A DNA stretch of 32,116 nucleotides from a virus. The notes under the pieces are model-generated. The model had not been told where the DNA came from, ran no database searches, and saw nothing but the letters and a program-made list of their open reading frames with translations. The position numbers and the translations under genes were made by a program. How positions within the stretch are numbered: the first letter of the stretch is position 1; every line of letters begins with the position of its first letter. Below, in pieces: positions 1 through 8,841 of the stretch. The stretch is taken from the IMG/VR virus record IMGVR_UViG_3300047658_000008, positions 1 through 32,116 of that record; one strand, written 5' to 3'.

Positions 1-117
1 CCTTGGAAATCGATGAAGCCGATTCCCACATTCCCACCGCCACGACGACGACGAGGATGATTATTTTTCCTCAAAACCCGGCCCGCTAAGAGATACGCAT
101 TCTGAGGGCAAGGTCAC
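1..117. repeat. Left copy of a perfect 117-bp inverted repeat
   Basis: These bases are the exact reverse complement of 31991-32107. The match stops at 118/31990, where the flanks become unrelated. The right copy continues nine bases beyond the point that pairs with base 1. The repeat contains the stop codon of the nozzle-like tail gene (114-116) and otherwise non-coding sequence rich in CGA/CGT triplets. It may be an assembly fold-back, an inversion site or a genuine duplicated segment; the sequence alone does not decide. Confidence 0.97.
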
Positions 118-3100
118 GCCAAGGCCGTCAAGATGATATTTATCGTCTGGTCGGTCGGCACGGTAATCGAGATGTTCTGGTCGCCTTCATTACTGCCGGG
201 GTTAGCGACAATTCCAGCACTCATTGGAGACGACTCACCAGCGGCATCGGCGTACAAAATCACATGATGCAGCGGGGACAGAGGCTCTCCCGGCCCGGAC
301 AGGGTGATGTTGCCCAATGTGATGCCACAGCCGTCCAAAGCGAAGTTGGAAGTGTATTGTCCACCCGCGTCCTGCCATGAGTTCAAATTGCGTGCCATGA
401 TGTAGCCAGCCTCCACCGTAGGTGCAGCACAGAGGCTGTAGGTGCCCACACTGGTTTCAATCGAATTCAGGGCACCGATACCCCCCACTGGGTAGTAGGG
501 CACGCTCCAAGCGCCTACATTCACGCCATTGCGGAGCACTGTTGTAGAACCGTTTGCCAAGAAGAGTCCGGAGTCAAGCCCGTTACGATGTAGCGTGACG
601 TAGGTGGAAGCTGGGGGGAAGTTATTGGCGATGAAGTCGGCGACATAGTGACCTTCATTTGTTTTGCCGCCGCTGGTGATTTCGAATAGCTGACCTTGAG
701 TTGTCAACGCATGAAGTGTCTGCCCATCTTGATACAAGGCGTTCGGGGATGAAATTCCGAAGTTTTTTTCGATAACGAGCGGGTAAAAACTCAAGGTGTA
801 CGGCCCACCCAATACCAGACCGAAGTAGTCGGCTCCGAGAACCACGAGTCCTTTATCCAGAGCCGCGACACCCATAATTTGGCCGGGAAACTCGAAACGG
901 TTACCCGGTGGGAAACACTGGTGCGGGTCGCCATTCAAACAGTCGTTTCCGGCGTCAAAATAGATGTACTGACCTTGTACAAGCCACTGTCTGCCCTGCC
1001 AGAAAGCGCAGAGAGTTCCACCCGCGAATGGGCTGGCGATGCTTCCAACTTGTCCCGGTGGAGGGTCGTTCTGGTGGGCAAGTACACCCACTAGTTGGAT
1101 ATTGAGAAGACTGTCGGAGTCGATGGAAGTGTACGTCCACGGAACACCTGCGCCGGGGTTGACCAGAGCATCTTCGTAGTACCAGATGCCGCCACCATCT
1201 GCTGTGCGGTAGATTTCGATACCACAAAAAGTTGCGGTACCAGTATCGGCGGTCGATGGGTAATCGGGATGCACGAAGTAGGCAGTCGCCTGAGTCGGAG
1301 TTACTGTATCAAGCTGAAGCGTGAAATCGTTCAAGAATGACGCCCCACTCAAGCCGGTCGCCAAAATTGTGTTACCGGGGAAGAGAATCGAGTTGATGTC
1401 CATGGTGACGGTGTTGCCCAACACCTGAACATTGGTGATGGCAGCGGAATAGTTCAAGCGTGCATCTGTGATACCCGTCGAGGTAATCTGCCCAATGATG
1501 GGAGTTACCGTACCCACGTCAGGAGTGCTCAGTACGTTTGCATAGGTGAAAGCGGCTGTGAACTGAGCAGTAACAATCGCTGTTCCGGTGTCCGGTGTAG
1601 CTGCGTAGTTTGCGTGAACAAAAGTGGCTTCAAACTGAGTTCCGGTTAGCCCGGTGGCCGACACAACGAGAGGTACACCGTTCAAGAAGGAGGCTGACCC
1701 CACGTACACGGTCAGCGGAGTACCGGCAACTAATGTGTTCTTCGCTGCGATAATCACAACATCGGAAGCTACTTGCACGTTTGTAACTGCATAGGATGCC
1801 GATGGAATATCCGAAAGTACCTCGAACACTTCGTCGTTCAGGTAAGCACCCGAAATCATTCCCTGCACGTAGACTAGCTCTTGAACCGAATAAGTTTGTT
1901 CGGCGATGAAGGTAACCACGTCGCTCGTGATGCTAAAGCTTGTGATGTTCGATGGAGTCAAAGTAGAACCACCGAGGATTGGGCCGGTGTTCAGAGTAGG
2001 CACCGACATCGTGGACAGATGACCATCCGTGGTCCGGTAGGAAATCCCCCAAGTGTAACCGGCGTTCACGATGACGTTACCCGGCCCGATATTCAGCCAG
2101 ACTAGAGCACCATCATCGGTTGTGCCGTCGATGACCGTGTTCCAAATCGGAACCGTGGCACCTGAAGCCTGAGGGTTTGGCGATACGACCCAGTTGTAGA
2201 GGTAGGTCGTGGTGGAACCGGAAGTGGTGGATGCGGCCAAAGATGAGTTCGGCACAATTCCACTGAAGCTTTGTTGAGCAGTCCAATACTGACCTTGGTA
2301 AAAAACGACCTCTCCATTGGTATACGACGTGGCGTTGTTGTAAGGCGCGACGGCGGTGAGAAGTGAAACAACTTGTATGTTGTTGTTCGAATCCAGAATC
2401 ACACTGGGAAGAGGGTAAGCTACGCCGGGTAGCCATTGACCCAATGACCCGAGGTTATCCCAACGCAAGGTGTTGTCGCTGGTAAAGGTTCCCGGTAGTG
2501 CCGACCATATCGGAAGCTCAGTCCCTGACGCTCCAGCCGTCGCTGTCGAGCCTGACGGGACGTAGTAGTACACAGTCATTTGGTATGCTGGGTCGAGGAA
2601 GATTCGTGATACCCCGGCCAAATCAATGGATATACCAAAACCAAAAGTTGGGTCATTTACGATGGCAGGAGTTAACCCTCCGGTAATTCCCCACTGGTCG
2701 CCCGAAGTGCCATAAGTCAACACCTGAGGTACGTAAGTGATGAGCGTTCCCGGTGCCTTAGGGCTACCGATGGCTACCCCTCCCTGAAACAATGAAACAC
2801 CGGCAACGGTATCCACCGTGGAAGAATCTTGACATTGTGTACCAAAGATGATTTGAGCACCGAGGATAATCGCGGTTGCGGGTACATGGAATGAGAAGTT
2901 TGTGCTATAGAAGGCGGAGAGTGCTGTTACGTTAGGGAAGCTTGTGGCGTACCCTGTTGTGCGCCATTGGTTAATGCCGCCCTCACCTGTTTGCCAAAAA
3001 GTCGTATCCCCGTGTTGGGTGGTTGAAGTGCCTGTTACTAACTGAGAAGAACCCACACTTGTGCTGGCCGCTGAATACTCGATGTTCCCGTTGTAGTCGA

Positions 3101-3638
3101 GGAGCACCGCCCCGGCTGGAAAGTTGAAGTTTGGAAGCCAACCGTTGGTATTCAATACGGTCACTGTGTTAGTTGGTGCGGCGATTCCATTCTGTCCGAG
3201 GCCATAAATTTGGTCGCTGCGAATCGCATCCACGCCATCGTAGTAGTAAGTGGTATTTCCAACTTGATTGATGTATCCCTGTGCAGTCGTGGTCTTCGCG
3301 AACACCGTGTTGATAGCTGTGCCGCTGAATGTAGCCAGCCGCTGGTTGGAATCGAACATGGTGACGAGAACGCCATCCAAGGCACGGGCGGAGTAGAACT
3401 GGTCGATGATTTCGCCAGTCGCAAGCTGCTCAGAACAAAACTGGGTGAACCCCGGACGCTGCTGCCATTGATACAGGTCGGTCAACTCAAAATCGGCACC
3501 ATCAATTACTGGGTCGTGATAAACGACGATGTTTACGCCAATCGCTCTGAAGGGCGCGAAGAGTTGTGAGCGATAGGTATAGTAGCCCGTAAGAAAATAC
3601 GAGATTTCCAACGGCTTGGGAGTCGGAGGCTTTGCCAT
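114..3638 (-). CDS. Large tail protein, nozzle / DNA-stabilisation-like
   Basis: This 1174-residue protein is the last gene of the tail block. The N-terminal ~150 residues (LYQWQQRPGFTQFCSEQL, then a YYYDGVDAIR segment) and the C-terminal ~330 residues (around FWQGRQWLVQGQYIYF, residues 879-894, followed by short beta-rich blades) resemble the beta-propeller tail nozzle or tubular protein B of short-tailed phages. Between them is a long insertion with Ig-like modules at about 565-610, 616-695 and 733-805. Two of these end in nearly the same sequence (FVHANYAATPDTGTA and FVHPDYPSTADTGTA). The start ATG has AAGGAC about nine bases upstream, and a TAGAGC/GCTCTA hairpin lies before that. Its stop codon lies inside the terminal inverted repeat. 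The nozzle role is inferred from architecture and from the adaptor-like gene upstream; a tail-spike role is the alternative. Confidence 0.55.
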   Translation of the reverse strand: MAKPPTPKPLEISYFLTGYYTYRSQLFAPFRAIGVNIVVYHDPVIDGADFELTDLYQWQQRPGFTQFCSEQLATGEIIDQFYSARALDGVLVTMFDSNQRLATFSGTAINTVFAKTTTAQGYINQVGNTTYYYDGVDAIRSDQIYGLGQNGIAAPTNTVTVLNTNGWLPNFNFPAGAVLLDYNGNIEYSAASTSVGSSQLVTGTSTTQHGDTTFWQTGEGGINQWRTTGYATSFPNVTALSAFYSTNFSFHVPATAIILGAQIIFGTQCQDSSTVDTVAGVSLFQGGVAIGSPKAPGTLITYVPQVLTYGTSGDQWGITGGLTPAIVNDPTFGFGISIDLAGVSRIFLDPAYQMTVYYYVPSGSTATAGASGTELPIWSALPGTFTSDNTLRWDNLGSLGQWLPGVAYPLPSVILDSNNNIQVVSLLTAVAPYNNATSYTNGEVVFYQGQYWTAQQSFSGIVPNSSLAASTTSGSTTTYLYNWVVSPNPQASGATVPIWNTVIDGTTDDGALVWLNIGPGNVIVNAGYTWGISYRTTDGHLSTMSVPTLNTGPILGGSTLTPSNITSFSITSDVVTFIAEQTYSVQELVYVQGMISGAYLNDEVFEVLSDIPSASYAVTNVQVASDVVIIAAKNTLVAGTPLTVYVGSASFLNGVPLVVSATGLTGTQFEATFVHANYAATPDTGTAIVTAQFTAAFTYANVLSTPDVGTVTPIIGQITSTGITDARLNYSAAITNVQVLGNTVTMDINSILFPGNTILATGLSGASFLNDFTLQLDTVTPTQATAYFVHPDYPSTADTGTATFCGIEIYRTADGGGIWYYEDALVNPGAGVPWTYTSIDSDSLLNIQLVGVLAHQNDPPPGQVGSIASPFAGGTLCAFWQGRQWLVQGQYIYFDAGNDCLNGDPHQCFPPGNRFEFPGQIMGVAALDKGLVVLGADYFGLVLGGPYTLSFYPLVIEKNFGISSPNALYQDGQTLHALTTQGQLFEITSGGKTNEGHYVADFIANNFPPASTYVTLHRNGLDSGLFLANGSTTVLRNGVNVGAWSVPYYPVGGIGALNSIETSVGTYSLCAAPTVEAGYIMARNLNSWQDAGGQYTSNFALDGCGITLGNITLSGPGEPLSPLHHVILYADAAGESSPMSAGIVANPGSNEGDQNISITVPTDQTINIILTALA

Positions 3639-3651
3639 AAATTGTCCTTAG

Positions 3652-3667
3652 TAGAGCCGGGGCTCTA
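3652..3667 (-). promoter_or_regulatory. Leader hairpin before the large tail gene
   Basis: TAGAGC and GCTCTA pair around CGGG, 14 bases upstream of the ATG at 3638 and just before its ribosome binding site. No T-run follows on the minus strand, so it is not an intrinsic terminator. It may be an mRNA stabilising or processing hairpin. Confidence 0.4.
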
Positions 3668-3689
3668 TCTATGCTTTAGGTAGTTCTCT

Positions 3690-5039
3690 TTACCTCATTA
3701 GGCTAAAATCAGGTGCGAATGACTGGGTGTTGTCCTCGCGGTCTTGCGATTCGAGAGCGGCCATTACAGCGCCCATCGCTACCTGCATCTGCTCTCTGGT
3801 TTCTTCCCCTGAGATTCCGTATGCAATTCGCATCCCCTGCCACAAGCACATTTCAAAAATCACGTATGAAAGCTCATCCGGCCACGGGTAGACATCACCC
3901 GGCTTGCTCATTTTGGGAGCACGCTTCTGAATGCTGAGGCCAATTCCCCACGGGTATGTGCCGAGAGGCTCAGTCAAACGAAACTTGATGACGCCGTTGT
4001 TGTAATCTACGACCGGAGCGATTTCCAACTTATCCCCTGTCGTTGAGTATTCTTTCACTTTGCGATGCACCGCCTTCAGTGGGTTGACCGGCATGGGGAA
4101 CGCCTGACTGTTCAAGTCGTAAATATCCGCCGCTTGCAGCCAACTGAAGTTGTAAATTCCCGGAGCCCCACTCGGTGCGGCGAAGATGTAGCCTGTGTCG
4201 GCACCGGGTGTGACTGTCACGCCAACCGGAGTGGCGAAACTGATCGTGGTGGGTGTGACAAAGGTCAGGGTCACCGTGGTGCCATTGAGAGCGGCGTTGG
4301 TGACCACCGTGGAGAACGTCATCACATCGTTGATAGCCATGGTGTTGACCACGGAGACCGTCGTAAAGCTCCCTGAGAAGGAGACAGCGGTAATGGAGCC
4401 GTACTGCTCACCAGCGATGCCCTGAACCGTGAAGTTGTAGGGCGACTGAATGGCGACGAAGGGATAGCCGTTCGTCCACGCTGCCGTGGACAGGATGTTG
4501 TTATATGTGTAGACCGAGTTATACGCGGGGTTGGTAAGCCCCGACAAGTAAGCACTCACCCCGTTGGTGCTCTGGTTGGAGTAGGGGTGCGGGTCAAGGG
4601 TCTGCACACTGATGATTCCTGTCACCGGGTTGACGGATACGCTGGAGGTTCCACCATTGACCGGCAGATACGTGAAGTTGCCCATCACGGTGGGAGCCAA
4701 GTCGATACCCACGCCACCCGAGACCACGCTTGTGGTACCGCTATACGACTGTGGAAGCAGAACGAACACACTGGCACCGGCAAACTTGATGTCTTGGAAT
4801 CCGGGCTGCGTGACGAGAAAGTTGCCTTCACCCCAAGGAAACGGTGCAAACTCCCGTGTGTTGAACGTCCAAGGCATACGCTTGGTTAACAACATCTGCA
4901 TGACGCGGTTTGAAATACCAGACATCGGTTCGCCGGTCACACCGCCAATCGCAAAAAAGTTTTGCAATTTTGTGTGAAGGCGAAGCTGGTCGGCCATCTG
5001 GCCTTGCGTGGTGGTCATCGTGATAAGTGGATTTGCCAT
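3690..5039 (-). CDS. Head-tail adaptor / tail tubular A-like virion protein
   Basis: This 449-residue protein has a mixed N-terminal domain (residues ~1-90, with LHTKLQNFFAIGGVTGEP and a PFPWGEGNFLV segment). The middle, about 100-300, is rich in Ser/Thr/Val/Gly and includes an Ig-like module (ALNGTTVTLTF...PGADTGYI) like those in the neighbouring tail protein. The helical C-terminus (~375-449) contains WPDELSYVIFEMCLWQGMR. A split helical domain around a beta insertion, sitting next to the nozzle candidate, fits the T7 gp11-like adaptor group, but no diagnostic motif is visible. It is 51 bp upstream of the large tail gene and 11 bp downstream of the signal-peptide protein, so it is probably co-transcribed with both. 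It could also be a plain structural protein. Confidence 0.4.
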   Translation of the reverse strand: MANPLITMTTTQGQMADQLRLHTKLQNFFAIGGVTGEPMSGISNRVMQMLLTKRMPWTFNTREFAPFPWGEGNFLVTQPGFQDIKFAGASVFVLLPQSYSGTTSVVSGGVGIDLAPTVMGNFTYLPVNGGTSSVSVNPVTGIISVQTLDPHPYSNQSTNGVSAYLSGLTNPAYNSVYTYNNILSTAAWTNGYPFVAIQSPYNFTVQGIAGEQYGSITAVSFSGSFTTVSVVNTMAINDVMTFSTVVTNAALNGTTVTLTFVTPTTISFATPVGVTVTPGADTGYIFAAPSGAPGIYNFSWLQAADIYDLNSQAFPMPVNPLKAVHRKVKEYSTTGDKLEIAPVVDYNNGVIKFRLTEPLGTYPWGIGLSIQKRAPKMSKPGDVYPWPDELSYVIFEMCLWQGMRIAYGISGEETREQMQVAMGAVMAALESQDREDNTQSFAPDFSLMR

Positions 5040-5050
5040 AATCGTGTCCT

Positions 5051-6592
5051 TTACGGGATGTAGATGTAATTGGTGCCGTCATATAAAAATTGGGCGACGG
5101 TTGAGGCTCCTGCCATTGTACTGATGACGGGAGCGTTGATGAATCCTGACGGCCATGTCCATGTGTACGGCCCACCCGATGCGGCCTGTACGATGTCGAA
5201 CGTGACGATGTGGCCGGGGTTGTCGTAGGTCGGGAAGTAAGTAGTGGCGTTTCCAGAGAGTGTAAAGATGAATACACCGCCCGTGGCACCCATGCGGAAG
5301 TAGCCGCCTTGACCTATATCCTGCGTGCCGTTGACTGTCAGAACGAGAGGCACGTTGTACAGAGAGCCATTGACCCTGACCATGGTGGACTTCCACGAGC
5401 CATAGGTATTGGTCAATGTGTCAAGCGTTAAGTCCGTGCCACCGGCACCCTGACCCAATCCACCGATGACAGCGTTGGCTCCGGAATTTTCCCAAAAGTT
5501 TGGGTATGTCTGAATGTTCAATATGTTTCCGGTGTACGTACCTGTCGGTGCCGCGAATTGAGACCAAATACCATTGACAGCCTGACACCAGATTTGAGCA
5601 ATGGAGCCTGTACCGCCGCCGTGGGTGCAGTCGGGATTAGCGTCTGAAATAGGCATGACCACATAGGGCGCGGCTACAGACGATGACGGGAGTGTCGCGA
5701 CGGTGTACACGATACTCCACTCACCCGGAAAGGGCGTCGTGGGGTCAATCGACAAGCCTGTTACAGGGTCGTAAAGTAGGGGCGGCTGAATAGGGGTGGT
5801 CACGGGGGAGTAGACAGGGGTGCCCGTATAGTACACGAGAATTCCAGTGACCGGCGTGTTGAGTTCAACCGTATATGGTGGACTTGTCGAGTAATTCAAG
5901 TTTGCTTGACACGTGATACCGGGGATGTCCGCTCCAAGCGTGGAGGTAAGAAGCCCAGTGAACTGTTGCATCGGGTGTTGAGTTGCGCTCAAGCCAACGC
6001 CTCCGCTGTCTGGTGCGGAGGCACAGCTTACCCCGCCGAATGTGCTGCCCGTTGACCAAGTTTGGCTGTTCTCGGAAAATCCATAGATAGCAGTCACCTG
6101 ACCTGCTGTGATTCCAGCAGGGAGGCTGAAGTTACTCCATGTAGTGCCCCAGTGATTTGAAGTAAATCCATTTCCACATGGGGTACTTGTGATGTAGGCG
6201 GAAGATAATGTTGTCAACAGAGAACCAGTTGGAACGCCACCACCACACCCCGGCCCGAGGCCACCGGGCAGGTCGGTTTTAGTTCCAGCAGCGATGAATA
6301 TAAATTGGCCTGAAATGGGGGGAACGATAGTGTAACCAAGGGTCTGAGCAGGGCAACCGTTTGTAGTCGCACCAAGAACAGAGTCGGTGCATAGTGGAGA
6401 GTCGCTTCCTGAAATGAGGCCGCTGCTCATTAAGTTCGTGTCGGTGCCCTGCACTCCAAGGCATGAGCCACTGAACGCGTCAAACACGGAGCAGCCGGTC
6501 GGCCAGTCGATGTTTGTTCTCGGATTGGTTTTCTGTGCGGAAGCCATCATGGCTCCGTACAGAAGGAAAAATAGGATAAGAAACTTACGCAT
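5051..6592 (-). CDS. Signal-peptide-bearing tail/fibre-like protein
   Basis: This 513-residue protein starts with a textbook Sec signal peptide: MRK, a hydrophobic core FLILFFLLYGAMM, then a likely cleavage after ASA at about residue 19. The rest is Gly/Thr/Ser-rich and low in charge. The C-terminal ~110 residues (YNVPLVLTVNGTQ..., GYFRMGATGGVFIFTLSGNA) look like the beta-rich tip domain of phage fibre or baseplate proteins. AGAGGT stands about six bases before the ATG. It lies between two virion-type genes with gaps of 10-11 bases, so it is surely in the tail transcript. A signal peptide is odd for a virion protein assembled in the cytoplasm; export to the periplasm or host surface is possible. 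The precise role is unknown. Confidence 0.55.
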   Translation of the reverse strand: MRKFLILFFLLYGAMMASAQKTNPRTNIDWPTGCSVFDAFSGSCLGVQGTDTNLMSSGLISGSDSPLCTDSVLGATTNGCPAQTLGYTIVPPISGQFIFIAAGTKTDLPGGLGPGCGGGVPTGSLLTTLSSAYITSTPCGNGFTSNHWGTTWSNFSLPAGITAGQVTAIYGFSENSQTWSTGSTFGGVSCASAPDSGGVGLSATQHPMQQFTGLLTSTLGADIPGITCQANLNYSTSPPYTVELNTPVTGILVYYTGTPVYSPVTTPIQPPLLYDPVTGLSIDPTTPFPGEWSIVYTVATLPSSSVAAPYVVMPISDANPDCTHGGGTGSIAQIWCQAVNGIWSQFAAPTGTYTGNILNIQTYPNFWENSGANAVIGGLGQGAGGTDLTLDTLTNTYGSWKSTMVRVNGSLYNVPLVLTVNGTQDIGQGGYFRMGATGGVFIFTLSGNATTYFPTYDNPGHIVTFDIVQAASGGPYTWTWPSGFINAPVISTMAGASTVAQFLYDGTNYIYIP

Positions 6593-6601
6593 GGTGACCT
6601 C

Positions 6602-7330
6602 TTAATATCTGTAATTCGAGATGTGACTGTCTGCGGGAATTCCACCCGACGCTGGTTGCGGGATATACCCGCTTTGATAGGTGATGGTGTTGGCTACCAG
6701 TAAATAGGCAATGCCTTCTGTACATCTAATACCGTTTTGGAACAGATTCAGCGATGTCACCGGATTAGGTGTATTCGCCAGTGTGAACGTCGGATTGGTT
6801 CCATTGATAGTCCCACTTGGAACTTCATCGTCCGCAAATGACGGGAAGGTCGTCTGTATAAGCCTCCACGTCGGAAGGGCGTTGGCACCACTTGCAGGAC
6901 CGATGAGAACGTAGTCAACCGGCACGGGATAGAGTTGCAGAGGAATCGGGTAGTATGTCCTCGCCGCGTTCAGAGACACCATCGTACCGAGGTCAACGGT
7001 TTCCCCAATGGTGTTAGGAAAAACGAAAATCATAGCGCCGTTGTTGAGCCTCGTGCCATCTTGGTCGTAGAAGTTTGTGATGTAGGCGGTGCCAAGACCC
7101 TCGCTGTTCTGCGGGTTCAACTCAGAGTTACTCCAAATCTGTGGTGTGCCGATGAGGTTACAGCTACCGTCGAAGAAGAATCGCACAAAGTTTGTGGTGC
7201 CCCCAAGAACCTGCCCATAAGGCGGAGCGATAATTGTGGCGTTACCCGTCAAGTACATTTCGATGTAGCCGAAAGGTACGATTGGCAAGCCCGTTACGTC
7301 TTGTATGTTTCCATAAGTTAAGAAAATCAT
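6602..7330 (-). CDS. Tail fibre-like protein, paralogue of the 8841-9584 gene
   Basis: This 242-residue protein has an N-terminal ~117 residues that align without gaps, at about two-thirds identity, with the product at 8841-9584 (shared IQDV-GLPIVP, GTPQIWSN-EL and GLGT-YI-NFYD blocks). The C-terminal part is unrelated to that paralogue. It contains FTLANTPNPVTSLNLFQNG followed by GIAYLLVANTITY and a final NYRY, a pattern common at the ends of phage fibre or receptor-binding proteins. AAGGGG lies about seven bases before the ATG. A conserved attachment domain with a variable tip is the natural reading. No enzymatic motif is seen. Confidence 0.55.
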   Translation of the reverse strand: MIFLTYGNIQDVTGLPIVPFGYIEMYLTGNATIIAPPYGQVLGGTTNFVRFFFDGSCNLIGTPQIWSNSELNPQNSEGLGTAYITNFYDQDGTRLNNGAMIFVFPNTIGETVDLGTMVSLNAARTYYPIPLQLYPVPVDYVLIGPASGANALPTWRLIQTTFPSFADDEVPSGTINGTNPTFTLANTPNPVTSLNLFQNGIRCTEGIAYLLVANTITYQSGYIPQPASGGIPADSHISNYRY

Positions 7331-7345
7331 GAGTGCCCCTTTAAT

Positions 7346-7753
7346 TTACAAATCACCAGTTCCCCACAAATCAGGCTGTGTCCCAAGCAAGAAAGTTCCC
7401 ATAGCGAAATAATCTGCGGCATCACGCAAAGCTGTCAACGGTCCTGAGTACACTGTGATAGCCCCGGCCAGATTGGGGCCTGTCAGAGTTCCCCGCCCGA
7501 TAGTCCCACTACCATTGAGCACCGCCGTCCAGTTGCCATTACTCAAAAATAGGGTGTTCGTGATGGTCGGAGTATTCGCTGCTACAGCAAACGCGGTGTT
7601 AATCCCGGCTGAAGAGGTCGCCGTCCCGAAGCTGTAGGTGATGCTGACAGAATTTGCCACCCAGTCGTAAGACTTGCTTGTGGCTGTCGCGTGTGGCACT
7701 GGGATGAACCCCGTGGGTGATATGGCACTGTACGGTGTGGTCAACAAAATCAT
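7346..7753 (-). CDS. Small virion-type protein of unknown function
   Basis: This 135-residue protein is rich in Thr, Ala, Ser and Gly, with alternating hydrophobic residues that suggest a beta structure (VSITYSFGTATSS, TNTLFLSNGNWTAVL). There are no cysteines and no membrane segment. Its ATG overlaps the stop of the preceding frame (TGA at 7750-7752) by four bases, so translation is likely coupled. It sits between the sigma-like gene and a fibre-like gene, so a tail or fibre accessory role is plausible but not shown. Confidence 0.5.
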   Translation of the reverse strand: MILLTTPYSAISPTGFIPVPHATATSKSYDWVANSVSITYSFGTATSSAGINTAFAVAANTPTITNTLFLSNGNWTAVLNGSGTIGRGTLTGPNLAGAITVYSGPLTALRDAADYFAMGTFLLGTQPDLWGTGDL

Positions 7754-7965
7754 TGGAGTACCTCCTCGGGAACCTCTCCCTCGATGGTGACTTCTGGCTT
7801 GGGTGCGAGGGTCAGAACCACTGGATACGTGATGAAGGGGTGGAACTCGCCCTCGGCGTTCGAAAGACCGAAAGCGGCGGTGAATTCGTCAACCTGACGG
7901 AGTTGAAGTTCCTCAGGTGCAGCTACAACTACGGACTGGTCGTCCAGTACAAAGATGATTTTCAT
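7750..7965 (-). CDS. Small acidic protein started inside a longer frame
   Basis: An ATG at 7965 preceded by a strong AAGGAG (7970-7975, about five bases upstream) would give a 71-residue acidic protein beginning MKIIFVLDDQSVVV and ending in a Glu-rich tail. The same frame is open all the way up into the sigma-like gene, so these residues could also be the C-terminus of a fusion. A perfect hairpin (7980-7998) lies just upstream, which supports an independent start. The function is not recognised. Confidence 0.55.
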   Translation of the reverse strand: MKIIFVLDDQSVVVAAPEELQLRQVDEFTAAFGLSNAEGEFHPFITYPVVLTLAPKPEVTIEGEVPEEVLQ

Positions 7966-8841
7966 GATTCTCCTTGGGTGGGTCACTAAAGGTGACCCGC
8001 ATTCTAATACGTTCAATTTGGCTTCTTGTGGACAAAGTAATCTCGCCTTCTTTCGCGCCTTCGCTATCTTGTCCCACCCGCGATACAATTCGGGGTACAA
8101 TTTGCGCCTCTCCCGCACCCGCAGCTTGGCACAGATTTTGCAGCGCGGAGAGCCCCTCTTAGTTAGGGTGAAAGTTTCCGGGGTGTAGATGTGCCCCTTC
8201 CTGCACTGGGGTATCTTGGGCTCCACAACTTTTTCTACCCGCTTGCGCGGCCTTCCGCCCACGAAGTCTTTGGAGATACGCCAAGTCATGGTGGGTCTAC
8301 TCGGCTCACCTTGAAACCTGTCGGCAAGTTGCAAGAGCCGCTGTCGTTTCTCGGCGTCGGCTTTTGTCATCAGGCGAGAGAGGTCGCGGTTTTCAATGCT
8401 GAGCACAAACTCAGTGAGGTCGGGCTCGTTCGCTTGCAGATAGCGGAGAAACTCATTGAGGTAAAGCTTGCTATCCACATCTATCGGAGCCGAAGATGGC
8501 TGCGTGATAACCCCGTCCAAGAAGACGGTTCCCCGCTCCAGTGCATCGGGTCTGCGGGTACGATTCAACACCGCCGACAGAACGATGCGCTTGACGTAAT
8601 TGAAGAACCTACCCGGCGTTAGCTCAGTCCCGTTGGTTGCAAAGGTATGCAGGATAGACTCAATGCCGTCCCTGCCAGCACGGTTGGTGAAAAGCCGAAG
8701 ACAAACGTCCTGCTGGACATCCTCCCACCCATAGCGAGACACCTCGCGGCACATCGCGGCGATGCGGTCGCTGTAAAAAGTGTGGAACTCAAGAGCATTC
8801 TTGGGTGCAACCCATCCAGCATTTTCAAATTCAACGTACAT
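7750..8841 (-). CDS. Sigma-factor-like protein with zinc ribbon, fused in frame to a small protein
   Basis: The frame gives 363 residues from the ATG at 8841 (a GTG at 8856 is possible). Residues ~18-100 resemble sigma-70 region 2: YGWEDVQQDVCLRLF matches the usual EDxxQE helix, and FFNYVKRIVLSAVLNRTRR matches the helix ending in basic residues. A middle helical stretch follows. About residues 210-245 form a zinc ribbon CRKGHIYTPETF...CKIC then RVRERR, a motif often found with phage HNH or DNA-binding proteins. The last 71 residues have their own start (see 7750-7965). The start overlaps the stop of the upstream fibre-like gene as TAATG. A late-transcription regulator among tail genes is the best guess; no region 4 domain is seen, so promoter recognition is unproven. 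Confidence 0.45.
   Translation of the reverse strand: MYVEFENAGWVAPKNALEFHTFYSDRIAAMCREVSRYGWEDVQQDVCLRLFTNRAGRDGIESILHTFATNGTELTPGRFFNYVKRIVLSAVLNRTRRPDALERGTVFLDGVITQPSSAPIDVDSKLYLNEFLRYLQANEPDLTEFVLSIENRDLSRLMTKADAEKRQRLLQLADRFQGEPSRPTMTWRISKDFVGGRPRKRVEKVVEPKIPQCRKGHIYTPETFTLTKRGSPRCKICAKLRVRERRKLYPELYRGWDKIAKARKKARLLCPQEAKLNVLECGSPLVTHPRRIMKIIFVLDDQSVVVAAPEELQLRQVDEFTAAFGLSNAEGEFHPFITYPVVLTLAPKPEVTIEGEVPEEVLQ
7980..7998 (-). promoter_or_regulatory. Hairpin between the two halves of the sigma-like frame
   Basis: GGGTCAC and GTGACCC pair perfectly around a five-base loop, within coding sequence and immediately before the internal ribosome binding site at 7970-7975. There is no U-tract. 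It may stabilise or control translation of the downstream small protein, or mark a former gene boundary. Confidence 0.5.

Noticed and set aside
879-1340. Plus-strand frames opposite the large tail gene
   Set aside because: They are mirrored frames of a strong minus-strand gene and have neither ribosome binding sites nor protein-like composition.
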